Shown in pieces: positions 1-6,279 of a stretch of 64,000 bases of DNA (position 1 is its first letter; each line of letters opens with the position of its first letter). The notes beneath the pieces are model-generated. The model was not told where the DNA came from and searched no databases. It was given only the letters and a program-made list of their open reading frames with translations. A program made the translations under genes and the position numbers. Origin of the DNA: Ignavibacteria bacterium UBA2360 (lineage in GTDB: Bacteria > Bacteroidota > Ignavibacteria > Tepidaquicellales > OLB5); contig DDTQ01000009.1 in assembly GCA_002344125.1 (NCBI GenBank), positions 120,192 to 184,191 of the forward strand, read 5' to 3'.

Positions 1-7
1 ACACATT

Positions 8-1165
8 TTATAAAACTGCCTTAATCCTTTTTATAGCTTCATTTATATTCTCAACGGAATTTGCATAGGAGAACCTTATGTAACCCTCTCCATAGCTGCC
101 GAAAGATGTACCTGAAAGGCAGGCTACGCCTGCTTCGTACAATAATTTATCGGCAAGCTCTTTTGATTTATAGCCGGTTCCTGTAATATTCGGGAAAGCA
201 TAAAATGCGCCGTCAGGCATTGAGCAGTTAAATCCGGGAATTGAATTCAGCCCCTCAACAATTATATGCCTTCTTCTGTCAAATTCTTTTACGATCTCAT
301 CAACTGCGTCCTGCGGACCCGTTAATGCTTCTATGCAGCCCTTTTGCACAAATGCGTTGTTGCATGAATTGCTGTTTACCATAAGTTTGGTAATTACGGG
401 GGCCAGTTCTGTGTTCATAATACCATAACCTGCTCTCCAGCCGGTCATTGCATATGTTTTTGAAAAGCCGTCAAGTATAATAGTCCTGTCCTTATATCCC
501 GGAAGCTTTGTAATTGAATATGATTCAGCTCCATCGTAACATATACGCGAGTAAATTTCATCTGATAGCACCATACAATCCCTGTTCTTAAGAATTTCAG
601 CCATAGCTTCAATTACTTTCTTCGGGATGGTTTTACCTGTTGGATTACCGGGCGTATTAATTATAACCAGCCTGGTTTTATCGTTTACTTTACTTTCAAA
701 GTCTTTCAGATCAATATTGAAATTGTTTTCCTGGGTGAGCGGCATAGGAACGGCCTTTGCTCCCGTGAAATTGATCATTGATTCATAAATAGGGAAGCCG
801 GGATTTGGATACATAGCTTCATCACCTTGCTGCAATAATGCAAGTATCACAAAAAACATAATAGGCTTAGCTCCCGGTGTCATTACTACATTATCAGCAG
901 TAAAATCAACGCCGCGCGTGCGGCTTACATATTCTGCAATCGTTTTTCTAAGTTCAGGTGTGCCTGCCGCGCCCGTATAGTGAGTATCACCTGCCTGTAT
1001 GGATCTTACGGCAGCATCGCAGATATTTTTCGGGGTAGGGAAGTCGGGTTCACCTATCTGTAAATGTATGATGTTTTTTCCTTCTGCTTCTAATGCTTTT
1101 GCTTTTGCAAGGACTTCAAATGCTGTTTCTGTTCCCAGTCTGGATATTCCGTCAGCGAATTTCAT
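8..1165 (-). CDS. Pyridoxal-phosphate aminotransferase, aspartate aminotransferase-like (class I/II)
   Basis: The 385-aa protein has the class I fold-type I aminotransferase pattern: NTPGNPTG around residues 170-177, SDEIY around 201-205 (Asp202 pairs with the PLP ring nitrogen), and SKTYAMTGWRAGYG around 235-248, where Lys236 should carry PLP. Length and motifs fit the aspartate/aromatic aminotransferase group, so a cytoplasmic amino-acid transamination role is well supported; the exact substrate is not. It is the last gene of a minus-strand run after livF, separated by about 160 bases holding nested inverted repeats. Its position next to a branched-chain amino acid transporter suggests amino-acid metabolism, but this is inference. 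The ATG start is preceded by an A/T-rich leader without a clear Shine-Dalgarno site. The stop codon lies just inside the window edge. Confidence 0.93.
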   Translation of the reverse strand: MKFADGISRLGTETAFEVLAKAKALEAEGKNIIHLQIGEPDFPTPKNICDAAVRSIQAGDTHYTGAAGTPELRKTIAEYVSRTRGVDFTADNVVMTPGAKPIMFFVILALLQQGDEAMYPNPGFPIYESMINFTGAKAVPMPLTQENNFNIDLKDFESKVNDKTRLVIINTPGNPTGKTIPKKVIEAMAEILKNRDCMVLSDEIYSRICYDGAESYSITKLPGYKDRTIILDGFSKTYAMTGWRAGYGIMNTELAPVITKLMVNSNSCNNAFVQKGCIEALTGPQDAVDEIVKEFDRRRHIIVEGLNSIPGFNCSMPDGAFYAFPNITGTGYKSKELADKLLYEAGVACLSGTSFGSYGEGYIRFSYANSVENINEAIKRIKAVL

Positions 1166-1234
1166 TTTAGTTGTTTATTTTATTTTGGTAAAAAGTGTGT
1201 TATTATTGTTGAAGATTTGTTCTTATTTCGTTTT

Positions 1235-1318
1235 CGGATTGCTGGTTTCGGATTTGATTATATTGCTAGAGAAATTTAATAATCTGAAAATAATCCGAAA
1301 TCGTCATTGCGCAATCCG
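1235..1318. repeat. Nested inverted repeats between livF and the aminotransferase
   Basis: The outer arms cggattgc (1235-1242) and gcaatccg (1311-1318) and the inner arms tttcggatt (1246-1254) and aatccgaaa (1292-1300) are perfect inverted repeats with a roughly 37-base centre. The right arm reads as degenerate 7-mers related to aatccga/aatccgc. It could fold in RNA of either strand. There is no run of T after it on the minus strand, so it is not a convincing terminator. It may instead be a structured spacer that separates the transporter genes from the aminotransferase. Confidence 0.55.
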
Positions 1319-1325
1319 CAATTCA

Positions 1326-2039
1326 TTATGTTTCTCCTAAGTATGCTTTTCTTACCTCGGGATTGCTTTCAAGCTCCTTTGCGGGACCTTCGAGAATAAT
1401 ATTGCCTGTTTCAATTACATAGCCGTAATCAGCAACGCTAAGCGCAAGATTCGCGTTTTGCTCAACCAGCAGTATTGTCATACCCAGTGTTTTGTTGATC
1501 TCAACAATTTTTTCAAAAATTGTTTGGGTGAGAAGCGGAGCAATACCGAGTGATGGTTCATCAAGCAGCAGCATTTTTGGTTTTGACATCAGCGCTCTTG
1601 ATATGGCCAGCATCTGCTGCTCACCGCCTGAAAGCGTTCCGCCCGGCTGCTTAATTCTCTCTTTCAGTCTCGGGAAGATGGAAAATATCAGGTCCAGATC
1701 TGCGGCGAAGTTCTGTTTATCTTTCCTCAAATACGCGCCCATATCAAGGTTTTCTTTTACAGTCAGGTTCGCAAAGATCAGCCTGCCTTCGGGTACCTGG
1801 CATAGACCCTTTTCTACAATTTTATGGGCAGGCAGATTAGTTATATCCTCACCCATATATACAATCTTGCTGCCTTCGGCAGCTTTTACAATGCTTGATA
1901 TTGCGCGAAGTGTTGTAGTCTTACCCGCGCCGTTAGCACCGATAAGTGTTATTATCGATTTTTCCGGGACGTGAATTGAAAGTCCCTTGATCGCGTTTAT
2001 CGCTCCGTAATTTACATGTAAGTTTTCTACTTTAAGCAT
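1326..2039 (-). CDS. livF: Branched-chain amino acid ABC transporter ATP-binding protein LivF
   Basis: A 237-aa ABC ATPase with Walker A GANGAGKTT (about 34-42), signature LSGGEQQ (136-142) and Walker B LLLDEP (157-162) followed by SLGIAPLL, which is characteristic of the LivF subfamily. In the Liv system LivF and LivG pair under the LivH-LivM membrane dimer to import leucine, isoleucine, valine or related substrates. It lies 43 bases after livG on the same strand. Family assignment is secure. Substrate is less so, because LivF/LivG homologues also serve urea or amide transporters; no such accessory gene is seen here. Confidence 0.93.
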   Translation of the reverse strand: MLKVENLHVNYGAINAIKGLSIHVPEKSIITLIGANGAGKTTTLRAISSIVKAAEGSKIVYMGEDITNLPAHKIVEKGLCQVPEGRLIFANLTVKENLDMGAYLRKDKQNFAADLDLIFSIFPRLKERIKQPGGTLSGGEQQMLAISRALMSKPKMLLLDEPSLGIAPLLTQTIFEKIVEINKTLGMTILLVEQNANLALSVADYGYVIETGNIILEGPAKELESNPEVRKAYLGET

Positions 2040-2082
2040 TTATCTGGATTTCGGACTGAGTATTGTTGATATACTAATACTT

Positions 2083-2895
2083 TTATTTTTCTAGATTGAA
2101 TCCAATTTTAGTTCTAGATTGTTCCTGTTTGTCTGCTGGTTGACCTAAATATGCTTCTATGACCTTGGGATCACTTTGAATTTCAGCCGGTTTGCCTTCG
2201 GCTATCTTTTTGCCGTAATCAATAACATATATTCTTTCACAAATGCCCATAACTACATTCATATCATGCTCAACAAGCAGTATAGAAATGTTGAACTTAT
2301 CTTTTACTGTCTGGATAAGCTTCATCAGGTCTTTCTTTTCCGAAGGATTCATCCCCGCAGCAGGTTCATCAAGCAGCAAAAGCTTTGGCTTTGTTGCCAG
2401 AGCGCGTACTATTTCAAGCTTACGCTGATCGCCATACGGCAGATTCTTCGCGTATTCATCAGCATCTACATGCAGGTCAAACATTTCCAGCAATTCATGA
2501 ATTTCCGCGTCAATAGCTTTTTCTTCATCGTGATAGCTCTTCAATTGCAGCACAGAGCTCCACAACTTGGATTTACAGCTGTTGTTATATGAAACTCGGA
2601 CATTATCCATTACTGAAAGACTCTGACAAAGCCTTATGTTCTGAAATGTCCTCGCAATACCTTTATGTGTTACTTCAAACGGTTTTAGTTTCACAATACT
2701 TTCCCCGTTAAAAAGTACATCGCCATCGGTGGGGTCATAGACTCCCGTTATGATATTGAAAACCGTAGTTTTGCCTGCGCCGTTTGGTCCGATTAACCCA
2801 ACAAGCTCATTCTGCCTGACGTTGGCATCCAGCTTATCAACTGCGGTCAATCCGCCGAATCTTATTGTGCAATTATTTAGTGTAAGTATATCCAA
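2083..2895 (-). CDS. livG: Branched-chain amino acid ABC transporter ATP-binding protein LivG
   Basis: A 270-aa ABC ATPase with Walker A GPNGAGKTT (about 36-44), the LivG-type signature LPYGDQRKLEIVRAL and Walker B LLLLDEPAAGMNP, followed by the switch-His segment LLVEHDM. The AAGMNP after Walker B is typical of LivG. It starts 9 bases downstream of livM and is followed by livF, so the three are almost certainly cotranscribed. It should be the second cytoplasmic ATPase of the same importer. The C-terminal tail after the LGQ motif (about 20 residues, KQEQSRTK) is slightly extended. Confidence 0.93.
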   Translation of the reverse strand: MDILTLNNCTIRFGGLTAVDKLDANVRQNELVGLIGPNGAGKTTVFNIITGVYDPTDGDVLFNGESIVKLKPFEVTHKGIARTFQNIRLCQSLSVMDNVRVSYNNSCKSKLWSSVLQLKSYHDEEKAIDAEIHELLEMFDLHVDADEYAKNLPYGDQRKLEIVRALATKPKLLLLDEPAAGMNPSEKKDLMKLIQTVKDKFNISILLVEHDMNVVMGICERIYVIDYGKKIAEGKPAEIQSDPKVIEAYLGQPADKQEQSRTKIGFNLEK

Positions 2896-2904
2896 ATTTT
2901 TCAG

Positions 2905-3966
2905 TTAATCTTTTAGTGTAACATCAGGTGCCTGTTCAGGTGTTATTTTTTTAGCTTTTTTCTGCAGCTTCAAACCAAATAATCCCTGCGGTCTGAGTAA
3001 CATCATTATAATAAGCAGCAGCGCGTAGATTATCATTCTGTACTGCTGAACATCCCTGAGCAATTCAGGTAACACTGTAAGCACAATAGCCGCAATTACA
3101 ACTCCCGGGGTGCTGCCCATACCACCCAGAATAACCATAGCTACAATTTCTACTGAACGCAGGAAATTAAAATCTTCGGGATTAATATACTGTAGGAAGT
3201 GGGCATAAAGTCCCCCGGCTACGCCTGCGAAAAACGCGCCGATAATAAAAGCCGTGACTTTGAATTTTGTTGTATTGATACCCATTGCTTCGGCGGCGAT
3301 CTCATCATCCTTCACAGCTATGAATCCGCGCCCGTAAGTTGATCTCATCAGATTTGTAATACCAAAGATTATCAATGCAACAACAAGAAATGCCCAGAAG
3401 AAATCTGTGTACTTCGGGATATCGTAAAACTTATATGCAACATTGCTTAGTTCAGGAACCATTTCCAAACTTCTCACCCCGTTATCATAAATATATACAC
3501 CACGGAAACCCTGTGAAGCTCCGATCACACTTAAATTCTGTATGACTACTCTTATTATTTCGCTGAAGCCAAGTGTTGTAATGGCAAGGTAATCACCTTT
3601 GAGCCTGAGAGAAGGCACTCCAACTATGATTCCCGCAAATGCGGCTCCGCCGCCGCCAACAAGCAGGACAAAAATAAACCATATCGATCTGCCCAAAACA
3701 CCATCACCCAATACCGAAAGCAGGGTGGGGGCGAAATAGGTACTTATTGCCGCGGATATGTATGCGCCAATTGCCATGAATCCGGCGTGACCAAGCGAGA
3801 ATTGCCCGGTATAGCCGTTAATTAAGTTCAGGCTTGAAGCCAGAACTATATTGATTCCGCAATAAATAATTATCTGGTAGTAATAAGAGTTTATTGAACC
3901 TGAAATTAAGTTAACTCCAAAAATCACAGCTATGGAAATCAGTAACAGTATCTTGGTATTCTTCAC
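2905..3966 (-). CDS. livM: Branched-chain amino acid ABC transporter permease LivM
   Basis: A 353-aa polytopic membrane protein with the LivM signature: LNLINGYTGQFSLGHAGFMAIGAY near residue 45-70, a GDYLAITTLGFSEIIRV segment, and AVKDDEIAAEAMGINTTKFKVTAFIIGAFFAGVAGGLYAH (given here in parts) as the coupling-helix region contacting the ATPases. About nine to ten hydrophobic segments are visible. It is the first gene of the operon. The partner permease LivH and the periplasmic binding protein LivJ, normally adjacent, are absent; upstream lies only repeat DNA. The subunits must be encoded elsewhere or the transporter differs from the standard one. Confidence 0.92.
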   Translation of the reverse strand: MKNTKILLLISIAVIFGVNLISGSINSYYYQIIIYCGINIVLASSLNLINGYTGQFSLGHAGFMAIGAYISAAISTYFAPTLLSVLGDGVLGRSIWFIFVLLVGGGGAAFAGIIVGVPSLRLKGDYLAITTLGFSEIIRVVIQNLSVIGASQGFRGVYIYDNGVRSLEMVPELSNVAYKFYDIPKYTDFFWAFLVVALIIFGITNLMRSTYGRGFIAVKDDEIAAEAMGINTTKFKVTAFIIGAFFAGVAGGLYAHFLQYINPEDFNFLRSVEIVAMVILGGMGSTPGVVIAAIVLTVLPELLRDVQQYRMIIYALLLIIMMLLRPQGLFGLKLQKKAKKITPEQAPDVTLKD

Positions 3967-4008
3967 TTAATCCCTTAAATAATGAATGAAATTAACTTTA
4001 CATATATA

Positions 4009-4038
4009 CAAAATTAAGGGTTTTTAGGTCATTTTCAA
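4009..4038 (-). promoter_or_regulatory. Putative Bacteroidetes-type promoter of the liv operon
   Basis: On the minus strand the sequence CTTG is followed after 19 bases by TAATTTTG, matching the -33 TTTG / -7 TAnnTTTG pattern known for the Bacteroidetes primary sigma factor. The -7 box ends about 43 bases before the livM start codon. Matching boxes at similar spacing occur upstream of other genes in this window, which supports a real promoter, but no transcript data are available. Confidence 0.5.
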
Positions 4039-4149
4039 GGTTAAATATATTAAATATTTGCAGGTTAGTTAGTTCATAAAATCAAAAGTTCGGGAGACGA
4101 ATTTCACCAATTAACACGAATTGATTTCCCGTTTTTGGTCTTGCCTGAC

Positions 4150-4177
4150 TGGTTTCTCAGTTCACCAACAACATAAA
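4150..4177. repeat. 28-nt direct repeat, left copy
   Basis: The word tggtttctcagttcaccaAc-aacataaa (28 nt) recurs at 4488-4515 with one difference (A to G). The two copies bracket the twin 66-nt repeats. This arrangement suggests a segmental duplication or an insertion that carried its flank with it. No coding content. Confidence 0.75.
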
Positions 4178-4241
4178 TAGTAATACGGTCATTACAGCTT
4201 GTTCCTGTTTGGAGTGATGATCCATCGCTATGATTATCTAT

Positions 4242-4307
4242 TTATTCTCACCATGAGCTTGTCGAAGGGTGATGACGTTAATCCCTCGACGAGCTCGGGA
4301 TGAGGTA
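4242..4307. repeat. 66-nt palindromic intergenic repeat, copy A
   Basis: This unit and copy B at 4383-4448 agree at roughly 60 of 66 positions. The unit holds two palindromic parts: a TCACC...GTCGAAGGGTGA inverted repeat and a CCTCGACGAGCTCGGGATGAGG segment. It belongs to the common family of dispersed palindromes with a CTTGTCGAAGGG core found between genes in many bacteria. The apparent 93-aa reading frame across it (RQAQGE/RQAHGE repeats) is an artefact of the repeat. Confidence 0.8.
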
Positions 4308-4382
4308 TCTTTAGGTATTGGCCTTTTAGAAGACACATCTTGTCCCACTAAAGCTGCAATCTCATGTACATTTAACATTAAG

Positions 4383-4448
4383 TTATTCTCACCCTGAGCC
4401 TGTCGAAGGGTGATGACATAAATCCCTCGACGAGATCGGGATGAGGTA
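4383..4448. repeat. 66-nt palindromic intergenic repeat, copy B
   Basis: Second copy of the unit at 4242-4307, in the same orientation and 141 bases away. The differences fall mainly in the loop positions (catgagctt versus cctgagcct, gagctc versus gagatc). Related but more diverged palindromes occur at about 63196-63275. Confidence 0.8.
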
Positions 4449-4487
4449 CTTATAATAGTTTTTTTTCCGTTGTTGATGTTCGTTAAT

Positions 4488-4515
4488 TGGTTTCTCAGTT
4501 CACCAGCAACATAAA
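4488..4515. repeat. 28-nt direct repeat, right copy
   Basis: The right-hand copy of the 4150-4177 repeat; it abuts the last tRNA-tail module. With the left copy it encloses about 310 bases containing both 66-nt palindromic repeats. Confidence 0.75.
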
Positions 4516-4523
4516 ACAAAAAA

Positions 4524-4545
4524 GCCCAAATCTTCCGATTTGAGC
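4524..4545 (-). terminator. Intrinsic terminator of the outermost tRNA-tail module
   Basis: On the minus strand GCTCAAATC-GGAA-GATTTGGGC forms a 9-bp stem with one G-U pair and a GGAA loop, followed directly by TTTTTTG. It is preceded by a degenerate tRNA 3' end (AAATCCCTAACTGCC), so it has the same tRNA-tail plus terminator layout as the intact tRNA-Val unit. Confidence 0.75.
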
Positions 4546-4548
4546 CTA

Positions 4549-4640
4549 ATTTGTAGGCAGTTAGGGATTTCTGCGAAGCAGCCTTTGGGGCTCCGAGGCT
4601 TGGCAGAGCCCCTTCGGGGGAACCCCCGACAACTTGTTAA
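4549..4640 (-). pseudogene. tRNA-Val 3'-end relic 3 with palindromic insert in the T loop
   Basis: Read on the minus strand this begins with AACAAGTTGTCGGGGGTTC, a degenerate copy of the anticodon-stem/variable/T-arm part of tRNA-Val, and ends with AAATCCCTAACTGCC, the rest of the T arm and acceptor. The T loop is split by about 50 bases that themselves fold (CCCC-GAA-GGGG, then GGCTC/GAGCC and CTGC-TTC-GCAG hairpins). The 5' half of the tRNA (D arm and anticodon) is absent, so it cannot be a functional tRNA. It is followed by its own terminator at 4524-4545. Confidence 0.6.
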
Positions 4641-4687
4641 AAATAGAAAAGGACGCTTAGCGCGTCCTTTCTGTGGGGTTGAGGGAT
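4623..4687. repeat. 65-nt exact repeat (tRNA tail plus terminator), copy 1
   Basis: Bases 4623-4687 are identical to 4716-4780 over all 65 positions by direct comparison. The unit links the 5' part of one tRNA-tail relic (minus-strand GTTGTCGGGGG), an intrinsic terminator, and the 3' part of the next relic (ATCCCTCAACCCC). Perfect identity indicates recent tandem duplication or gene conversion. Confidence 0.9.
4648..4670 (-). terminator. Intrinsic terminator in tRNA-tail array (first copy)
   Basis: Perfect 9-bp stem AAAGGACGC/GCGTCCTTT with a 5-base loop; on the minus strand it is followed by TCTATTTTT. It sits in the 65-nt exact repeat. Confidence 0.85.
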
Positions 4688-4733
4688 TCCTCCGTAGGAG
4701 TCCCTTCGGGAGAACCCCCCGACAACTTGTTAA
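4674..4733 (-). pseudogene. tRNA-Val 3'-end relic 2 with palindromic insert in the T loop
   Basis: On the minus strand: ACAAGTTGTCGGGGGGTTC, then about 24 inserted bases (TCCC-GAA-GGGA and CTCC-TAC-GGAG mini-hairpins), then ATCCCTCAACCCC. The outer parts match the variable region, T stem and acceptor of the neighbouring tRNA-Val. The insert lies in the T loop between TTC and the A of the conserved TTCGA. The 5' half of the tRNA is missing. Confidence 0.6.
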
Positions 4734-4780
4734 AAATAGAAAAGGACGCTTAGCGCGTCCTTTCTGTGGGGTTGAGGGAT
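4716..4780. repeat. 65-nt exact repeat (tRNA tail plus terminator), copy 2
   Basis: Identical to 4623-4687. Together with the intact tRNA-Val and its terminator it forms a run of four tail-terminator modules of decreasing similarity to the functional gene. Confidence 0.9.
4741..4763 (-). terminator. Intrinsic terminator in tRNA-tail array (second copy)
   Basis: Same 9-bp AAAGGACGC/GCGTCCTTT hairpin and T tract as at 4648-4670, in the second 65-nt copy. It reads on the minus strand. Confidence 0.85.
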
Positions 4781-4804
4781 CGAACGGGTCCCGACATCTT
4801 GTTC
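4767..4804 (-). pseudogene. tRNA-Val 3'-end relic 1
   Basis: On the minus strand AGAACAAGATGTCGGGACC then CGTTCGATCCCTCAACCCC. This matches the tRNA-Val tail (CAAGATGTCGGGGG, TTCGAATCCCTC) but with a disrupted T stem and an altered acceptor (CAACCCC instead of CACTGCCC). No D arm or anticodon stem precedes it; instead the terminator of the intact tRNA is directly upstream. Confidence 0.6.
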
Positions 4805-4810
4805 TGTATA

Positions 4811-4840
4811 AAAAAAGCTCAGATATTGCTATCTGAGCTT
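4811..4840 (-). terminator. Intrinsic terminator of tRNA-Val
   Basis: Perfect 11-bp stem AAGCTCAGATA/TATCTGAGCTT with a 4-base loop, followed on the minus strand by TTTTTT. It begins two bases after the tRNA discriminator base, so it ends the tRNA-Val transcript. Confidence 0.93.
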
Positions 4841-4841
4841 G

Positions 4842-4916
4842 TGGGCAGTGAGGGATTCGAACCCCCGACATCTTGCTTGTAAGGCAAGCGCTCTGAACCA
4901 GCTGAGCTAACCGCCC
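4842..4916 (-). tRNA. tRNA-Val (anticodon TAC)
   Basis: The minus strand folds into a full cloverleaf: acceptor GGGCGGT/ACTGCCC (one G-U pair), D arm GCTC...GAGC, anticodon stem CTTGC/GCAAG with loop CTTACAA giving anticodon TAC, variable ATGTC, T stem GGGGG/CCCTC with loop TTCGAAT. The discriminator base is A and CCA is not encoded, so it must be added after transcription. It is followed at once by a strong terminator and then by three degenerate copies of its own 3' end. Confidence 0.96.
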
Positions 4917-4967
4917 TTACTTTTGGTAAAGTCATACAAAATTACAGCTTTTTTCAATATCTTCAAG

Positions 4968-6248
4968 TCAGTTTTTAATAAGTTTTATACTTTCTTTCCA
5001 CATCATTATTCCCCCAAGCAAAAACAGAAATGCCGAAAGGTAAAACGAGTACTCTATATCAAATATCATCATTACGGCGTAGCCAAGGGCGGGACTGAAA
5101 ACCCCGCGCACACCCGTTAAAGTTATATGTACAGCCTGGTAATTTGATACCTCATTCTTAGGCGCATAATAAATAGAGCTTAGCGCCCAGGCGATTGTAA
5201 CGCCGCTCATTGCGAATCCAAACACAAAAAATGAAATGTAAACCACAAGATTAGTATCGGTAAGCAAGCCAAGTGAAACAAAATGTTTAGCTGAAACCAG
5301 TATCAGCGGAAACAGTGCAAGAAAGCTGAAAATATATCCGCAGAATCTGGTTGGATTTCCTATCCCGTGAAACCTGCCCATTAATGGAGTAAAAATTATA
5401 AGCGCGGAATGAAATATCAATCCCCGTGCGAATGAAATAGGGGAGTATGAAAGCTTAAGGTCATCAACAAGAAATACCGGGATAACAGGGGAGAGCACCA
5501 TAAAGGCCATTCCGTACAAGAAGAAATATGCTTCAAATCTAAGGAATGGTTTATTCTCTCTGAATATCCTCGCTGTATTTCTTAACGGTAATATTGCGAT
5601 ATCCTTTAAGAGACGAAAGTTATAATATGTCTTTTGTTTTTTTATTCTGCCTGAATAATCATCCATACTCAGGTTAATCATTCTGGCCAGGCTTACGTAA
5701 ACCAGGATACCGAACACACCAGCTGCCGGAAACAGAATTTTGTAAATTGAGCTGTTCATATCAAGAAGGTAACCTGAAAGCGTCGTGACGATCAGAACAA
5801 ATACAGTTTGAAATGTAGTGGCGTAGGAGTAAAGTTTGCTCCGGTTCTTATCTGAGTAATTGTGTTTAAAAACAATGTTCCATATGGAAAGAAGCAGCGC
5901 ATCTAAGTATGCCCCTATGGCAATACAGGCAATATAGTAAACCGGATCTTCAAACAAGGGCAGTATTATGAGAAAGGATTTGGCGGCGATCCCGATAATT
6001 AGAATAGTCTTAGCCCTGCTGTGTGATCGGTTAACCAACTCGCTTCCGTAGATAGAAAACAAAAATGCTGAGCTTACCAGCAATGAAAGTATCATCACCT
6101 GGAAGTCGCTGCCGCCAAGTGTCTTTTTCAGAATTACATCCTGAAGCAGCACAACGCCTATAGCGATACCGCCGAATATCTGTGATATCAGATGAAGGGT
6201 AAAAGTCTTTTTTTCGAGCGAGTGAAGGCCGGAAGATTCGTTATTCAA
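4968..6248 (-). CDS. Major facilitator superfamily transporter
   Basis: A 426-aa protein with about twelve hydrophobic segments in two bundles, separated by a charged cytoplasmic loop near residues 195-225 (MDDYSGRIKKQKTYY). This is the layout of an MFS permease. SEIVSRA-like signature positions read SELVNRSHSRAK in the loop between helices 2 and 3. Substrate is unknown. The start codon is TTG (MNNESSGLHS); no in-frame ATG lies upstream. It follows the RapZ-like gene by about 30 bases on the same strand, so the two may be cotranscribed. The 3' end runs close to the tRNA-Val gene. Confidence 0.85.
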   Translation of the reverse strand: MNNESSGLHSLEKKTFTLHLISQIFGGIAIGVVLLQDVILKKTLGGSDFQVMILSLLVSSAFLFSIYGSELVNRSHSRAKTILIIGIAAKSFLIILPLFEDPVYYIACIAIGAYLDALLLSIWNIVFKHNYSDKNRSKLYSYATTFQTVFVLIVTTLSGYLLDMNSSIYKILFPAAGVFGILVYVSLARMINLSMDDYSGRIKKQKTYYNFRLLKDIAILPLRNTARIFRENKPFLRFEAYFFLYGMAFMVLSPVIPVFLVDDLKLSYSPISFARGLIFHSALIIFTPLMGRFHGIGNPTRFCGYIFSFLALFPLILVSAKHFVSLGLLTDTNLVVYISFFVFGFAMSGVTIAWALSSIYYAPKNEVSNYQAVHITLTGVRGVFSPALGYAVMMIFDIEYSFYLSAFLFLLGGIMMWKESIKLIKN

Positions 6249-6279
6249 ACCTGTGAATTACTTTCTCCTGAATATTGAT

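Larger units (their letters stand above)
3967..4238. other. Gene-less spacer upstream of livM
   Basis: About 270 bases with no supportable gene. It contains the putative liv promoter (4009-4038), a fragment caccaattaacacgaattg near 4106-4125 resembling common dispersed intergenic words, and the left copy of the 28-nt direct repeat at 4150-4177. No hairpin terminator is evident here. Confidence 0.5.

Noticed and set aside
1492..1974. 160-aa plus-strand ORF
   Set aside because: Antisense shadow of livF.
4238..4519. 93-aa minus-strand ORF with RQAQGE/RQAHGE
   Set aside because: Translation of the two 66-nt palindromic intergenic repeats; no independent coding signal.
4616..4800. Possible CRISPR array
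   Set aside because: Only two exact units plus relics, 65-nt repeats with a 28-nt spacing made of hairpin inserts, no cas genes; the tRNA-tail explanation fits better.
4540..4836. 98-aa plus-strand ORF
   Set aside because: Opposite-strand shadow of the tRNA-tail array.
4500..4871. 123-aa minus-strand ORF with KGRAKRPFLFLTSCRG repeats
   Set aside because: It reads through the tRNA-Val gene, its terminator and the tRNA-tail relics; the repeats of the protein are only the 65-nt DNA repeat translated.
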